Shown: piece after piece, positions 54,722 through 63,798 of the stretch | Position numbering within the stretch: the stretch's first letter is position 1 | How the letters are laid out: every line of letters starts with the position of its first letter | NCBI RefSeq assembly: GCF_001613205.1 | Contig: NZ_BDBX01000005.1 | Coordinates: 186,001 to 250,000 of the forward strand | Source: Nocardia sienata NBRC 100364 | GTDB taxonomy: Bacteria > Actinomycetota > Actinomycetes > Mycobacteriales > Mycobacteriaceae | DNA: 64,000 nt | Direction: 5' to 3' | Notes under the pieces: model-generated | Database searches by the model: none | Told to the model about the DNA's origin: nothing | What the model saw: only the letters and a program-made list of their open reading frames with translations | Program-made: the position numbers and the translations under genes

Positions 54722-57124
54722 GTGGCGATGTTCAGAGCGAGGCTCGGTGTCCGCGCCCGGATCCTGGCCATCGCGCTCATCCCGAGTCTGACCCTGTTGG
54801 TGGCCGGTGTGGGTGCGACGGGCTATCTGATCGACCAGGGACAACACAACCGGCAGGTGACCGAGGCGTTACGCGAGGTCTCCGGTCCCACTCGCGACGT
54901 CTACGAGGTGGTCCAGAACGAGCGCCGCCTCACGCTCGCGCATCTCGCCGGTGATCCCACCGCTGCCGCCGCCCTCGCCGCCGTCCGACCCAACACCGAA
55001 CAAGCCCTTCGCGACCTGGTCGCCGCGGCGCAGCGGATCCGGGAACTGCAGCCGGCGGAGATCACCGACGACGTCGGCTCGTTCACCACGCTCACCCAGC
55101 AGCTCGGCAATATCCGTACCGCGGTCGACACCCGCGCGGTGCCGACCGGTGACGCCTATACCTTCTACGTCCGGGTCCTCGACGCCTTCAGCACCGGCGC
55201 CCAGCTGTCGCACACTTTCGAACAGAACCCGGAGGCGGTCGGCCAGCTGGGCCTGGTGTCGCGCATCATGCACGCGCTGGAAGCCGCGTCGCGCAGTCAC
55301 GCCCTGGCCGGCGCGGCACTGCGCACCGGCAACCCGGTCGCACTGCCCGACGAATTCATCCAGCAGACCGGCTTCTACCACACCGAAACCGCCCTGCTGG
55401 CCACCCAGCTGGATCCGGAGATCGGCGAGCGGGTGCGCACGCTGGTCGACAGCCCGGAATGGCGGCTGCTCGCCCGCACCGAGAACACGCTCATCGCCCG
55501 TAGCGTCGCCGGGGCCGACGCCGAGAGCACCGCGGCCACGCTCTCTGCGGGGCAGCTGACGGCCTGGCAGGCCGCAGCCGACCACGTCAATCAGGAGATG
55601 CTGAATGTCTGGGACGACCAGAACCAGCTCATGCAGGAGTTGTCACTGGACGCGGCGGCCCGCACCACCAATCAGTCGCTGCTGATCGGCCTCGCGGTGC
55701 TGGTGGTCTCCGCGGCCGCGTTCGGGGTATCGCTGGTACTGGCCAACCGGTTCATCCACCGCCTGGTGCGGTTGCGCGACCACACACTCGCCCTCGCCGA
55801 CGAACGCCTGCCCGATATGCTCGAACGACTGCGTGCCGGGGAGGACGTCGACGAAACCGCGGCCGCCGCGAAACTCGACTTCGGCCGGGACGAGCTCGGG
55901 GCGGTGGCCACCGCGTTCGAACACGCGCACGCCGTGGCGGTCAACGCCGCGATCACCGAGGCCCGTACCCAGGAGGGCGTGAAGGCGATCTTCCTCAACA
56001 TCGCCCACCGCAGCCAGATCGTGGTCCACAAACAACTCGAGATCCTCGACGACGCCGAACGGCGCGAAGAAGACCCGGCCATGCTGGACATCCTGTTCAA
56101 ACTCGACCATCTGGCCACCCGCGAACGCCGCAACGCCGAGAATCTCACCATCCTCGGCGGCGGGAAGCCGGGCCGGCAGTGGCGGGCCCCCGTACCGCTG
56201 GTCGACCTGGTGCGCAGCGCGGTGGGGGAAACCCAGGACTACACCCGGGTGCGGCTGGCCCGCCTTCCCGAACTCCGCATCGCCGGCAACGCCGTCGGCG
56301 ACCTCATCCATCTGCTCGCCGAACTCGTCGACAACGCCACCTCGTTCTCCCCGCCGCAGTCGCGGGTGCAGGTCACCGGTTCGGTGATAGGCAAGGGCGT
56401 GGCCGTGGAGATCACCGATCAGGGTATGGGCATCTCGGAGGAGGATCGCGACCGCCTCAACGAACTGCTGGAGAACCCGCCGAACTTCGAGGTCGCGTCC
56501 CTGCAGAGGGATTCGCGGCTGGGTATCTTCGTCGTCGCGCAGCTGGCGGCCCGGCACGGTGTGGCGGTGCGGCTGTGGGAATCGGAATACGGCGGCGTCC
56601 GGGCGGTGGTCATCGTGCCCGCGACCCTGCTGACCGATCCCGCGGAGGAGACCACGCCGCTGACCGGGCTGCCCCGTACCCCCGGCCCGGACGGCACGGA
56701 GGACCACACCGCGCCCCTGCCCGAAAGCTCCGCCGTCGCGACGCTGCTCGCGGACCCGCCCCGCGACAGCGGGCCCGCCCGCGAACAGGCCGAGCCGGCC
56801 GCCGCGGCGAACGGTGCACCCGACACCGTGCCGGTCGCCCGTCCGGAAGCCACGGAGACCACCGCCGAGCCGGCCGTGCTGCCCGACGGTCGTCCGGCTT
56901 TACCCCGCCGTAGCAGGCAGGCTAAAGTCGCACCGCGACCGGAAGTTTCGGACGTCGCCCAGACCGCCGCAACGGCGCGGCCACGCTCGGCCGAACAGGC
57001 CAGGGATCTGATGTCGGCGATCGAGAACGGCACCCGGCAGGGCCGCAAGCCATTGCCCGCCGCAGAAGCCGTCGCCGGGAACCCGGCGGCGGATGGCGCA
57101 TCCCCGGATGAACAGGAAGGCTAA
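54722..57124 (+). CDS. cvnA: conservon sensor histidine-kinase-like protein with NIT domain
   Basis: An 800-aa membrane protein. A first transmembrane segment (ILAIALIPSLTLLVAGVGATGYL), an extracytoplasmic nitrate/nitrite-sensing (NIT-like) helical domain to about residue 310, a second membrane helix (LLIGLAVLVVSAAAFGVSLV), then a HAMP-like segment and an ATPase domain with HLLAELVDNATSFSPP and GMGISEED. The phospho-acceptor histidine box is atypical, as in other conservon kinases. A Pro/Ala-rich tail follows. GTG 54722 is used; ATG 54728 without a Shine-Dalgarno site is possible. It signals through the next three genes. Confidence 0.88.
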   Translation: MAMFRARLGVRARILAIALIPSLTLLVAGVGATGYLIDQGQHNRQVTEALREVSGPTRDVYEVVQNERRLTLAHLAGDPTAAAALAAVRPNTEQALRDLVAAAQRIRELQPAEITDDVGSFTTLTQQLGNIRTAVDTRAVPTGDAYTFYVRVLDAFSTGAQLSHTFEQNPEAVGQLGLVSRIMHALEAASRSHALAGAALRTGNPVALPDEFIQQTGFYHTETALLATQLDPEIGERVRTLVDSPEWRLLARTENTLIARSVAGADAESTAATLSAGQLTAWQAAADHVNQEMLNVWDDQNQLMQELSLDAAARTTNQSLLIGLAVLVVSAAAFGVSLVLANRFIHRLVRLRDHTLALADERLPDMLERLRAGEDVDETAAAAKLDFGRDELGAVATAFEHAHAVAVNAAITEARTQEGVKAIFLNIAHRSQIVVHKQLEILDDAERREEDPAMLDILFKLDHLATRERRNAENLTILGGGKPGRQWRAPVPLVDLVRSAVGETQDYTRVRLARLPELRIAGNAVGDLIHLLAELVDNATSFSPPQSRVQVTGSVIGKGVAVEITDQGMGISEEDRDRLNELLENPPNFEVASLQRDSRLGIFVVAQLAARHGVAVRLWESEYGGVRAVVIVPATLLTDPAEETTPLTGLPRTPGPDGTEDHTAPLPESSAVATLLADPPRDSGPAREQAEPAAAANGAPDTVPVARPEATETTAEPAVLPDGRPALPRRSRQAKVAPRPEVSDVAQTAATARPRSAEQARDLMSAIENGTRQGRKPLPAAEAVAGNPAADGASPDEQEG

Positions 57125-57538
57125 GTGTCCACTTCCACACAAGGTGACCTGAACTGGCTGCTCGACGACCTGGTCGACCGACTCGCGGGGGTCCGCCTCG
57201 CGGTCGTACTGTCCACCGACGGAATGCTGCTGGGCCACTCCTCGAAAATGGATCGCACCGAGGCCGAGCATTTCGCCGCGATGTCCTCGACCCTGCACGG
57301 CCTGGCCCGTAGCGCCGGCGCACGGTTCGAAGGCGGTGCCGTACGGCAGGCGGTGATCGAACTCGATCGCGCCGTACTGTTCGTCACCTCGGCCGGTGAC
57401 AACGCGTGCATCGCCGTACAGGCCGCCGCGGATGCCAATCTCGGCATGGTGGCCTACGAGATGAACCTCACCGTCCAGCGGGTCGGCAGCCATCTGTCGA
57501 CCGGATCCCGCGGCGGGGCCGGGGCCGACCCCCAGTAA
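57125..57538 (+). CDS. cvnB: Roadblock/LC7 domain protein of the conservon
   Basis: A 137-aa Roadblock/LC7 domain protein, which regulates small GTPases. LNWLLDDLVDRLAGVRLAVVLSTDGMLLGHSS and AVLFVTSAGDNACIAVQAAADANLGMV-type strands fit the fold. The GTG start immediately follows the cvnA stop. It is expected to form a complex with CvnD. Confidence 0.92.
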   Translation: MSTSTQGDLNWLLDDLVDRLAGVRLAVVLSTDGMLLGHSSKMDRTEAEHFAAMSSTLHGLARSAGARFEGGAVRQAVIELDRAVLFVTSAGDNACIAVQAAADANLGMVAYEMNLTVQRVGSHLSTGSRGGAGADPQ

Positions 57539-57577
57539 CCGAGGAAACAGCAACGGCGCCATGACGGGTATGCGGGT

Positions 57578-57952
57578 ATGACCGGCCGACAGGAACCCTG
57601 GTTCGACGACGACGCCGGACCTCTGGTGCGGCCGTACGCCATCACCAAGGGTCGCACTGTGGGCGCGGGACACGATCTGGATATGCTCACTGTCGTGGTG
57701 AAAGCTCGTGGTGCCCCGCCGTTGCGCCGGATCGAACCCGAGTACACCGATATCGTGCACATGTGCACGGAAGCACAAACCGTGGCGGAGGTGGCAGCCG
57801 CCTTGAAACTGCCGCTGGCGGTGACCAAGATTCTCGTCGGAGATCTGATCGGTGACGGCCATCTGATCTTCCGGGCTCCCGTGCAGATGGAGTCCGGTCC
57901 CGGCGACTTCAACATATTGCGAGCGGTACTGGATGGAATCCGAAAAATTTGA
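57578..57952 (+). CDS. cvnC: DUF742 protein of the conservon
   Basis: A 124-aa DUF742 protein, a winged-helix-like accessory of actinobacterial conservons. Features are VRPYAITKGRT near the N-terminus and VAEVAAALKLPLAVTKILVGDL mid-protein. It overlaps cvnD by 20 bp and lies 39 bp after cvnB. Confidence 0.92.
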   Translation: MTGRQEPWFDDDAGPLVRPYAITKGRTVGAGHDLDMLTVVVKARGAPPLRRIEPEYTDIVHMCTEAQTVAEVAAALKLPLAVTKILVGDLIGDGHLIFRAPVQMESGPGDFNILRAVLDGIRKI

Positions 57953-58547
57953 CCCTGCCCGGATGGACCCCGGGGCTCCGGCTCTTGCTGCGTCGGTGAA
58001 GGTCCTCATCGCCGGTGGTTTCGGCGTCGGCAAGACCACGATGGTGGCCTCGATCAGCGAGATCCCGCCGCTACGCACCGAGGAGATGATCACCGAACTC
58101 AGTACCGGTATCGATGATCTGTCCGGTGTCGAATCCAAGACCACCACGACCGTGGCGCTGGACTTCGGCCGGATCACCATCGACAAGGACCTGGTGCTGT
58201 ATCTGTTCGGGACCCCCGGCCAGGATCGCTTCTGGTTCCTGTGGGATGAACTCGCCCGGGGCGCGCTCGGCGCGGTGGTGCTGGCCGATACCCGCCGGTT
58301 GGGGAATTCCTTCGCCGCCATCGACTATTTCGAGCGGCGCGGCCTGCCCTTCCTGATCGCGGTGAACTGTTTCGACGGTGCGCCGCGGTACACGATCGAC
58401 GAGGTTCGTGACGCACTCGATCTCGACCCGTCCATCCCAGTGATGCTGTGCGACGCGCGCGACCGGGTCTCGGCCAAGAATGTGCTGCTCAGCTTGATCG
58501 AGCATCTCATCGAGCGGGCCACCCGCCCCAATCTCACCACCAAGTAG
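57933..58547 (+). CDS. cvnD: conservon GTP-binding protein
   Basis: A 204-aa small GTPase-like protein. Walker A GGFGVGKT at residues 28-35, the switch region TTTTVALDFG, G3-like LFGTPGQDRF, and the specificity sequence AVNCFDG. As in other CvnD proteins, it likely couples sensor state to cell physiology. It completes the cvnABCD cluster; the P450 often found at the end of conservons is absent here. Confidence 0.92.
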   Translation: MESEKFDPARMDPGAPALAASVKVLIAGGFGVGKTTMVASISEIPPLRTEEMITELSTGIDDLSGVESKTTTTVALDFGRITIDKDLVLYLFGTPGQDRFWFLWDELARGALGAVVLADTRRLGNSFAAIDYFERRGLPFLIAVNCFDGAPRYTIDEVRDALDLDPSIPVMLCDARDRVSAKNVLLSLIEHLIERATRPNLTTK

Positions 58548-58554
58548 GCCGGCA

Positions 58555-58581
58555 CGGGCGGAGCCGCACCGGCTCCGCCCG
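58555..58581. terminator. bidirectional terminator after the conservon
   Basis: CGGGCGGAGCC pairs perfectly with GGCTCCGCCCG around the loop GCACC, 8 bases after cvnD and 8 before the convergent Nudix gene end. Confidence 0.7.
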
Positions 58582-58588
58582 CCGAGGG

Positions 58589-58996
58589 TCAGGGTGCCAG
58601 CCGGCCCGCCGCGTGGAGCTCGTCGAACAGCAACTGATCCACCGGCGGCACCCGCGGCCGATCGGCGAAACCGAACCACGCGAGTTCGGCGATCTCACTG
58701 CTCGCGGCCAACGTCCCGTGATAATCCGCGCGGTAGCAGCTCATCCGGACCCGCGCGCCGTCGTCCGCCGCTTCGTAGACCCCCACCGGCTCGACCGTCT
58801 CCCGTACCAGCGTGACCGTCAGCTCCTCGGTGATCTCGCGCAGCAAGGTCTGCTCATCGGATTCGCCGGCTTCCCGCTTTCCGCCCGGGATATAGAACAC
58901 GTTCTTGCCGCGCGGACGCGCACACAGGATTCGCCCGTCCACGATGAGGACCCAGGCGACCGTATCGATGAGTTTCCCTACCAGCTCGTCCGTCAC
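58589..58996 (-). CDS. Nudix hydrolase
   Basis: A 135-aa Nudix protein. The Nudix box GGKREAGESDEQTLLREITEEL begins at residue 38 with the catalytic REITEE glutamates intact. The frame also has the N-terminal AWVLIVDGRILCARPRG. It hydrolyses a nucleoside diphosphate linked to another moiety; substrate unknown. Start is GTG 58996. Convergent with cvnD. Confidence 0.87.
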   Translation of the reverse strand: MTDELVGKLIDTVAWVLIVDGRILCARPRGKNVFYIPGGKREAGESDEQTLLREITEELTVTLVRETVEPVGVYEAADDGARVRMSCYRADYHGTLAASSEIAELAWFGFADRPRVPPVDQLLFDELHAAGRLAP

Positions 58997-59163
58997 GCGG
59001 TCAGCTTAGGCGCCCCGCCTTCGTCCCGAGCGCCCCGCAGACGTCCTCCGGTCCTCCGCGTCCACCTGCCGACTCTTCCACCGTCGCTGTTCCCGGCCCG
59101 GCTCGCAAGCCGATCTCGGCCAAGCTGCCACGCATCGCGCGGTCGCGGACGTACCATGCGAAC

Positions 59164-59574
59164 GTGGCCGATGCGAATCCCCCCGCCGCGCTGCGGGTCC
59201 TGGTCTACAGCAACGACGCCGACACCCGGGGTCAGGTGATGCTGGCGCTCGGCCGCCGGCCGCATCCGGATCTACCGCCCCTGGAGTACCTCGAGGTGGC
59301 CACCGCCCCGGTGGTATTGGAGCGCATGGATGCCGGCGCGGCAGATCTGGCCGTACTGGACGGCGAGTCCGCGCCGGTGGGCGGGATGGGCCTGGCCAAG
59401 CAGCTCAAGGACGAAATCCGCGGGTGCCCGCCGCTGGTCGTGCTCACCGGGCGCGCCGACGATGCCTGGCTGGCGAACTGGTCGCGGGCCGAAGCCGTGG
59501 CTGCCCATCCGATCGACCCGCTGCGGCTCACCGAGATCGTGGTCGATCTGCTGCGTCGGCGCCCGGCTGCCTGA
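59164..59574 (+). CDS. receiver-like regulatory protein (Rv3143-type)
   Basis: A 136-aa stand-alone receiver-like domain. The beta strand and phospho-acceptor region is LAVLDGESAPVGGMG near residue 57, with LVVLTGR near 100. The conserved lysine is replaced (AHPIDP) and the N-terminal acidic pair is atypical, so normal phosphorelay is doubtful. An orthologous gene precedes nuoA in Mycobacterium. It may modulate NADH dehydrogenase expression or activity. Start GTG 59164. Confidence 0.75.
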   Translation: MADANPPAALRVLVYSNDADTRGQVMLALGRRPHPDLPPLEYLEVATAPVVLERMDAGAADLAVLDGESAPVGGMGLAKQLKDEIRGCPPLVVLTGRADDAWLANWSRAEAVAAHPIDPLRLTEIVVDLLRRRPAA

Positions 59575-59857
59575 GCGGCTCATTACGTTCATTCGCTCAT
59601 AAATCTCAGTCGCGAATTCGATCAAAGCGCTCCATGAATCCGCGTTCGTCCTGCCACGACAGTTGTAGGCTGTGCTGTAGCTCACATGAGCGCGGGAGAT
59701 GAAATATAACCCGCGTCGACTGATCCTCCCCCAGCCCTGTGTCGAATCCGGGGACGATCCGGCGGCGTGGGGCATACCCATCCTCCGCCCGACCCCGTTC
59801 GCGGGACCCGGTGGCACAACCGCGGGGTTCCAGTTCGCAAGGAGGGGAAGCGCAGTC

Positions 59858-60238
59858 GTGAACACCGAACTGCCGATACTGGTCCTCGGCGCGGTCGCCG
59901 CCGCGTTCGCGGTGATCTCGATCCTGATCGCCGGCCTCATCGGCCCCAAACGCTACAACCGCGCCAAACTACAGGCCTACGAATGCGGTATCGAACCCAC
60001 ACCGCACGCAACGGCCGGAGGCGCGGGAAACATTACCGGACAACGGTTTCCGGTGAAGTACTACCTCACCGCGATGCTGTTCATCATCTTCGATATCGAG
60101 ATCGTGTTCCTCTACCCGTGGGCGGTCCATATCGATGCGCTCGGGGTGTTCGGACTGGCCGCGATGGCACTGTTCATCGTCAATGTCTCGGTCGCCTACG
60201 CCTACGAATGGCGGCGCGGCGGCCTCAGCTGGGACTGA
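59858..60238 (+). CDS. nuoA: NADH-quinone oxidoreductase subunit A
   Basis: A 126-aa membrane subunit with three helices and the conserved loops KLQAYECGIEPT and FPVKYYLTAMLFIIFDIEIVFLYPW. The GTG start at 59858 follows AAGGAGGGG; a longer frame from 59699 is unlikely. It is the first gene of the nuo operon and forms part of the membrane arm of complex I. A 283-bp gap upstream should hold the promoter. Confidence 0.93.
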   Translation: MNTELPILVLGAVAAAFAVISILIAGLIGPKRYNRAKLQAYECGIEPTPHATAGGAGNITGQRFPVKYYLTAMLFIIFDIEIVFLYPWAVHIDALGVFGLAAMALFIVNVSVAYAYEWRRGGLSWD

Positions 60239-60302
60239 GCCGCGAACCTCCGATCAGCCGTACCGCGCCCGGCGCGGGCCGATATCCAGGGAGTAGTCGG
60301 AC

Positions 60303-60857
60303 ATGGGTTTGGAAGAGAAGCTGCCCAGTGGTTTCGTGCTCAGCACGGTCGAAGCCATGGCGGGGTACATGCGAAAGGGGTCGGTGTGGCCGGCCACCTT
60401 CGGTCTGGCCTGCTGCGCGATCGAGATGATGGCCACCGGCGGTGGCCGATTCGACTCGGCGCGTTTCGGCATGGAGGTCTTCCGTGCCTCACCGCGGCAG
60501 GCCGATCTGATGATCGTGGCCGGCCGGGTCAGCCAGAAGATGGCGCCGGTACTGCGTCAGGTCTACGACCAGATGACCGAACCGAAGTGGGTGCTGGCGA
60601 TGGGGGTGTGCGCCTCCTCCGGCGGCATGTTCAACAACTACGCCATTGTGCAGGGCGTGGATCATGTGGTCCCTGTCGACATCTACCTACCGGGTTGCCC
60701 GCCGCGCCCGGAGATGCTGCTCAACGCCATCCTCGCGCTGCACGAGAAGATCCAGGCGACCCCGATGGGCGTGAACCGGGCCGAGGCGATCCGCGCCGCC
60801 GAGGCGGCGGCGCTGGCGGCCACCCCGACCATCCGGATGGAAGGTCTGCTGCGATGA
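60303..60857 (+). CDS. nuoB: NADH-quinone oxidoreductase subunit B
   Basis: A 184-aa Fe-S subunit. The N2 cluster cysteines are in [17 protein letters not shown] and LPGCPPRPE. It carries the terminal 4Fe-4S cluster that reduces quinone. It overlaps nuoC by four bases (ATGA). Confidence 0.95.
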   Translation: MGLEEKLPSGFVLSTVEAMAGYMRKGSVWPATFGLACCAIEMMATGGGRFDSARFGMEVFRASPRQADLMIVAGRVSQKMAPVLRQVYDQMTEPKWVLAMGVCASSGGMFNNYAIVQGVDHVVPVDIYLPGCPPRPEMLLNAILALHEKIQATPMGVNRAEAIRAAEAAALAATPTIRMEGLLR

Positions 60858-61579
60858 GCACCGAGGGTCCGGGCTCCACCGACAGCCGCGCCGTGGAGCC
60901 CGAACAGCCGATAGGTCCCGAGGACGAGGTCATCGGGGTGCGCCGCGGGATGTTCGGAATCTCCGGCAGCGGCGACACCTCCGGCTACGGCCGCCTGGTC
61001 CACCGGGTCGCGCTACCCGGTGGCAGCCCGCCGCCCTACGGGAGCTATTTCGACACGGTGGTCGAGCTGCTGCGCGCGGCCCTGGCAGCCGGCGCCGGGT
61101 TCGATGCCGCGATCGAGAAGGTCGTGGTGGATCGCGGCGAACTCACCCTGCACGTCGACCGCGACCATCTGGTCGCGGTGGCGCGCGCACTGCGCGACGA
61201 TCCCGCGCTGCGGTTCGAACTGTGCCTCGGGGTGAGCGGTGTGCACTACCCCGACGAATCCGGCCGTGAGCTTCGGGCGGTCTATCACCTGAACTCGATC
61301 ACCCACGGGCGCCGGGTACGACTCGAGGTGTCCGCTCCGGACACCGACCCGCATATCCCGTCGCTGTATCGCGTGTATCCGACCTGCGACTGGCACGAAC
61401 GGGAGACCTACGACTTCTTCGGAATCCTGTTCGACGGGCATCCCTCGCTGACCCGCATCACCATGCCCGACGACTGGCGCGGTCACCCGCAGCGCAAGGA
61501 CTACCCGCTGGGCGGGATACCGGTCGAGTACAAGGGCGCGCGGATACCGCCGCCCGATGAGCGGAGGGCGTACAGCTGA
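60854..61579 (+). CDS. nuoC: NADH-quinone oxidoreductase subunit C
   Basis: A 241-aa peripheral subunit with the 30-kDa family motif [17 protein letters not shown] near residue 175 and RKDYPLGG near the end, where [16 protein letters not shown] is a conserved tail. An N-terminal extension of about 50 residues is common in actinobacteria. The stop overlaps nuoD (TGATG). Confidence 0.93.
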   Translation: MSTEGPGSTDSRAVEPEQPIGPEDEVIGVRRGMFGISGSGDTSGYGRLVHRVALPGGSPPPYGSYFDTVVELLRAALAAGAGFDAAIEKVVVDRGELTLHVDRDHLVAVARALRDDPALRFELCLGVSGVHYPDESGRELRAVYHLNSITHGRRVRLEVSAPDTDPHIPSLYRVYPTCDWHERETYDFFGILFDGHPSLTRITMPDDWRGHPQRKDYPLGGIPVEYKGARIPPPDERRAYS

Positions 61580-62964
61580 TGAGCGAGACCGATTACCGGC
61601 CCGGAGTCTCCGGCGGGCCGGACAGCGACGACTCCCGGACCGCCCACACGGCATCGGGCCGCAGCGGCGCGGACCGCACCGAGCGGGTACTGACGGTCGC
61701 CGGGCAGGACTGGGACGAGGTCGCCGACGCCCTGCGCGGCGCGGGTGAGGAACGCATCGTCGTCAATATGGGTCCCCAGCATCCGTCCACGCACGGGGTG
61801 TTGCGGCTCATCCTGGAGATCGAGGGCGAAACCGTGGTCGAGGCCCGGTGCGGTATCGGCTATCTGCACACCGGTATCGAGAAGAACCTCGAATTCCGCA
61901 CCTGGGCCCAGGGCGTCACCTTCGTCACCCGGATGGACTATCTGTCCCCGTTCTTCAACGAGACCGCCTTCTGCCTCGGAGTGGAGCGGCTGCTGGGCAT
62001 CACCGACGACATCCCCGAACGCGCCACCGTGATCCGGGTGATGCTGATGGAGCTCAACCGCATCTCCTCGCATCTGGTGGCGCTGGCGACCGGGGGTATG
62101 GAACTGGGCGCGCTGACCCCGATGCTGTTCGGCTTCCGTGAGCGCGAGCTGATCCTCGACGTCTTCGAGAACATCACCGGCCTGCGGATGAACCACGCGT
62201 TCATCCGGCCCGGCGGTATCGCCCAGGACCTGCCCGGCGACGCGGTCACCAAGGTTCGCGAACTGCTGGCGCTGATGCCGAAACGGCTGCGGGACATGGA
62301 GCATCTACTCACCCACAATCCGATCTTCAAGGCACGCACCCGCGATATCGGCTATCTCGATCTGACCGGCTGTATCGCACTCGGCGTCACCGGCCCGGTC
62401 CTGCGCTCCACCGGCCTACCGCACGATCTGCGCAAGGCCATGCCCTACTGCGGGTACGACACCTACGAATTCACCGTCCCCACCACCGACACCTGCGACT
62501 GCTACGGCCGCTACCTCATCCGGATCGAGGAGATGAAGCAGTCCCTGGCGATCGCGGAACAGTGCCTGGACCGATTGCGGCCGGGTCCGGTCATGGTGGC
62601 GGACAAGAAGATCGCCTGGCCTGCGGACCTGGAACTGGGCGCCGACGGGCTGGGCAATTCACCACAGCACATCGGCAAGATCATGGGGACCTCGATGGAG
62701 GGGCTCATCCACCACTTCAAGCTCGTCACCGAGGGGATCCGGGTGCCACCGGGGCAGGTCTACGCCGCGGTGGAGTCGCCGCGCGGCGAGCTCGGCGTCC
62801 ATATGGTCAGCGACGGCGGCACGCGACCCTACCGCGTGCACTATCGCGATCCCTCCTTCACCAACCTGCAGGCCGTGGCCGCGATGTGCGAGGGCGGCAT
62901 GGTCGCCGATGTGATCGCGGCCGTCGCCAGTATCGATCCGGTGATGGGCGGTGTGGACCGATGA
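61579..62964 (+). CDS. nuoD: NADH-quinone oxidoreductase subunit D
   Basis: A 461-aa 49-kDa-type subunit. [15 protein letters not shown] is near residue 63, [11 protein letters not shown] near 93, and the quinone-site region RIEEMKQS and VESPRGELG are intact. The N-terminal 50 residues are low-complexity. It is followed by two tiny overlapping frames before nuoE. Confidence 0.95.
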   Translation: MSETDYRPGVSGGPDSDDSRTAHTASGRSGADRTERVLTVAGQDWDEVADALRGAGEERIVVNMGPQHPSTHGVLRLILEIEGETVVEARCGIGYLHTGIEKNLEFRTWAQGVTFVTRMDYLSPFFNETAFCLGVERLLGITDDIPERATVIRVMLMELNRISSHLVALATGGMELGALTPMLFGFRERELILDVFENITGLRMNHAFIRPGGIAQDLPGDAVTKVRELLALMPKRLRDMEHLLTHNPIFKARTRDIGYLDLTGCIALGVTGPVLRSTGLPHDLRKAMPYCGYDTYEFTVPTTDTCDCYGRYLIRIEEMKQSLAIAEQCLDRLRPGPVMVADKKIAWPADLELGADGLGNSPQHIGKIMGTSMEGLIHHFKLVTEGIRVPPGQVYAAVESPRGELGVHMVSDGGTRPYRVHYRDPSFTNLQAVAAMCEGGMVADVIAAVASIDPVMGGVDR

Positions 62965-63020
62965 GGGGCGATATCACCTCTGCCGAACGGCGCCTGCCGG
63001 TTCCGAGGAGGGTCATATGA
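62961..63020 (+). CDS. tiny ORF between nuoD and nuoE (19 aa)
   Basis: A 19-codon frame, [19 protein letters not shown], starts at the ATGA overlapping the nuoD stop and itself ends in an ATGA overlapping the next tiny frame. No homologue is recognised. It may only pass ribosomes along the operon. Confidence 0.3.
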   Translation: MRGDITSAERRLPVPRRVI

Positions 63021-63088
63021 GGCGAGACCTCCGCCCACGCCGCGGCCGCGGCGGACCGCACGCACCGGCTTCGAAGGAGAAGCGATGA
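63017..63088 (+). CDS. tiny basic ORF between nuoD and nuoE (23 aa)
   Basis: A 23-codon frame, [13 protein letters not shown]...ASKEKR, with nine arginines or lysines in the first half. GAGGAGGG lies 4 bases before its ATG, stronger than needed for a chance frame. Its stop overlaps the nuoE ATG (ATGA). It could be a real coupling peptide or the eroded 5' end of nuoE. Confidence 0.35.
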   Translation: MRRDLRPRRGRGGPHAPASKEKR

Positions 63089-63798
63089 GCGAGATCCTGT
63101 TGCGCCTGAGTGTTCGGCCGCAGCCCTACCCCGACGATGTCCGTGCCCGGCTGGAGCCGGACGCGAAAGAGATCATCGCCCGATACCCGCAGCCCCGCTC
63201 GGCGCTGCTACCGCTGCTCCATCTGGTGCAGTCGGAAGAGGGCTATGTCAGCAGTACCGGGATCGAGTTCTGCGCGGAGTTGCTCGGGCTCACCGGCGCC
63301 GAGGTGACCGCGGTCGCCACCTTCTATTCCATGTACCGGCGCACCCCCACCGGCGACTACCACGTGGGCGTCTGCACCAATACCCTGTGCGCAGTCCTCG
63401 GCGGCGATGCCATCCTCGCCGAACTACGCGAGCACCTGGGCCTCGCGCATGGCGAGACCACCGACGACGGTGCGATCACCCTCGAACACATCGAATGCAA
63501 CGCGGCCTGCGATTACGCGCCGGTGATCATGGTGAACTGGGAGTTCTTCGACAACCAGACGCCGGAATCGGCCCGCGAACTGGTGGACGCACTCCGCGAG
63601 GGCCGTACCGTCACCCCGACCCGCGGCGCGCCGCTGTGTACCTTCCGGGATACCGCGCGGGTACTCGCCGGTTTCCCGGACACCCGGCCCGGCGTACTCG
63701 ACGGAGAGCCGGGCACCCCGACGCTCACCGGCCTGGAGACCGCACGCGCCCAGGGTATGCGGGCCCCCGAGGTACCGGACGAGGACGGTGCCCGATGA
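63085..63798 (+). CDS. nuoE: NADH-quinone oxidoreductase subunit E
   Basis: A 237-aa 24-kDa-type subunit with 2Fe-2S ligand motifs [12 protein letters not shown] near residue 95 and [15 protein letters not shown] near residue 138. GAAGGAGAAG precedes the ATG. Its C-terminal extension of about 60 residues is low-complexity. It transfers electrons from the NuoF flavin arm and overlaps nuoF by four bases. Confidence 0.94.
   Translation: MSEILLRLSVRPQPYPDDVRARLEPDAKEIIARYPQPRSALLPLLHLVQSEEGYVSSTGIEFCAELLGLTGAEVTAVATFYSMYRRTPTGDYHVGVCTNTLCAVLGGDAILAELREHLGLAHGETTDDGAITLEHIECNAACDYAPVIMVNWEFFDNQTPESARELVDALREGRTVTPTRGAPLCTFRDTARVLAGFPDTRPGVLDGEPGTPTLTGLETARAQGMRAPEVPDEDGAR

Noticed and set aside
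59699..59857. N-terminal extension of nuoA from an ATG at 59699
   Set aside because: Its GGGAG lies directly against the ATG and the extra residues are not family-like; AAGGAGG favours GTG 59858.
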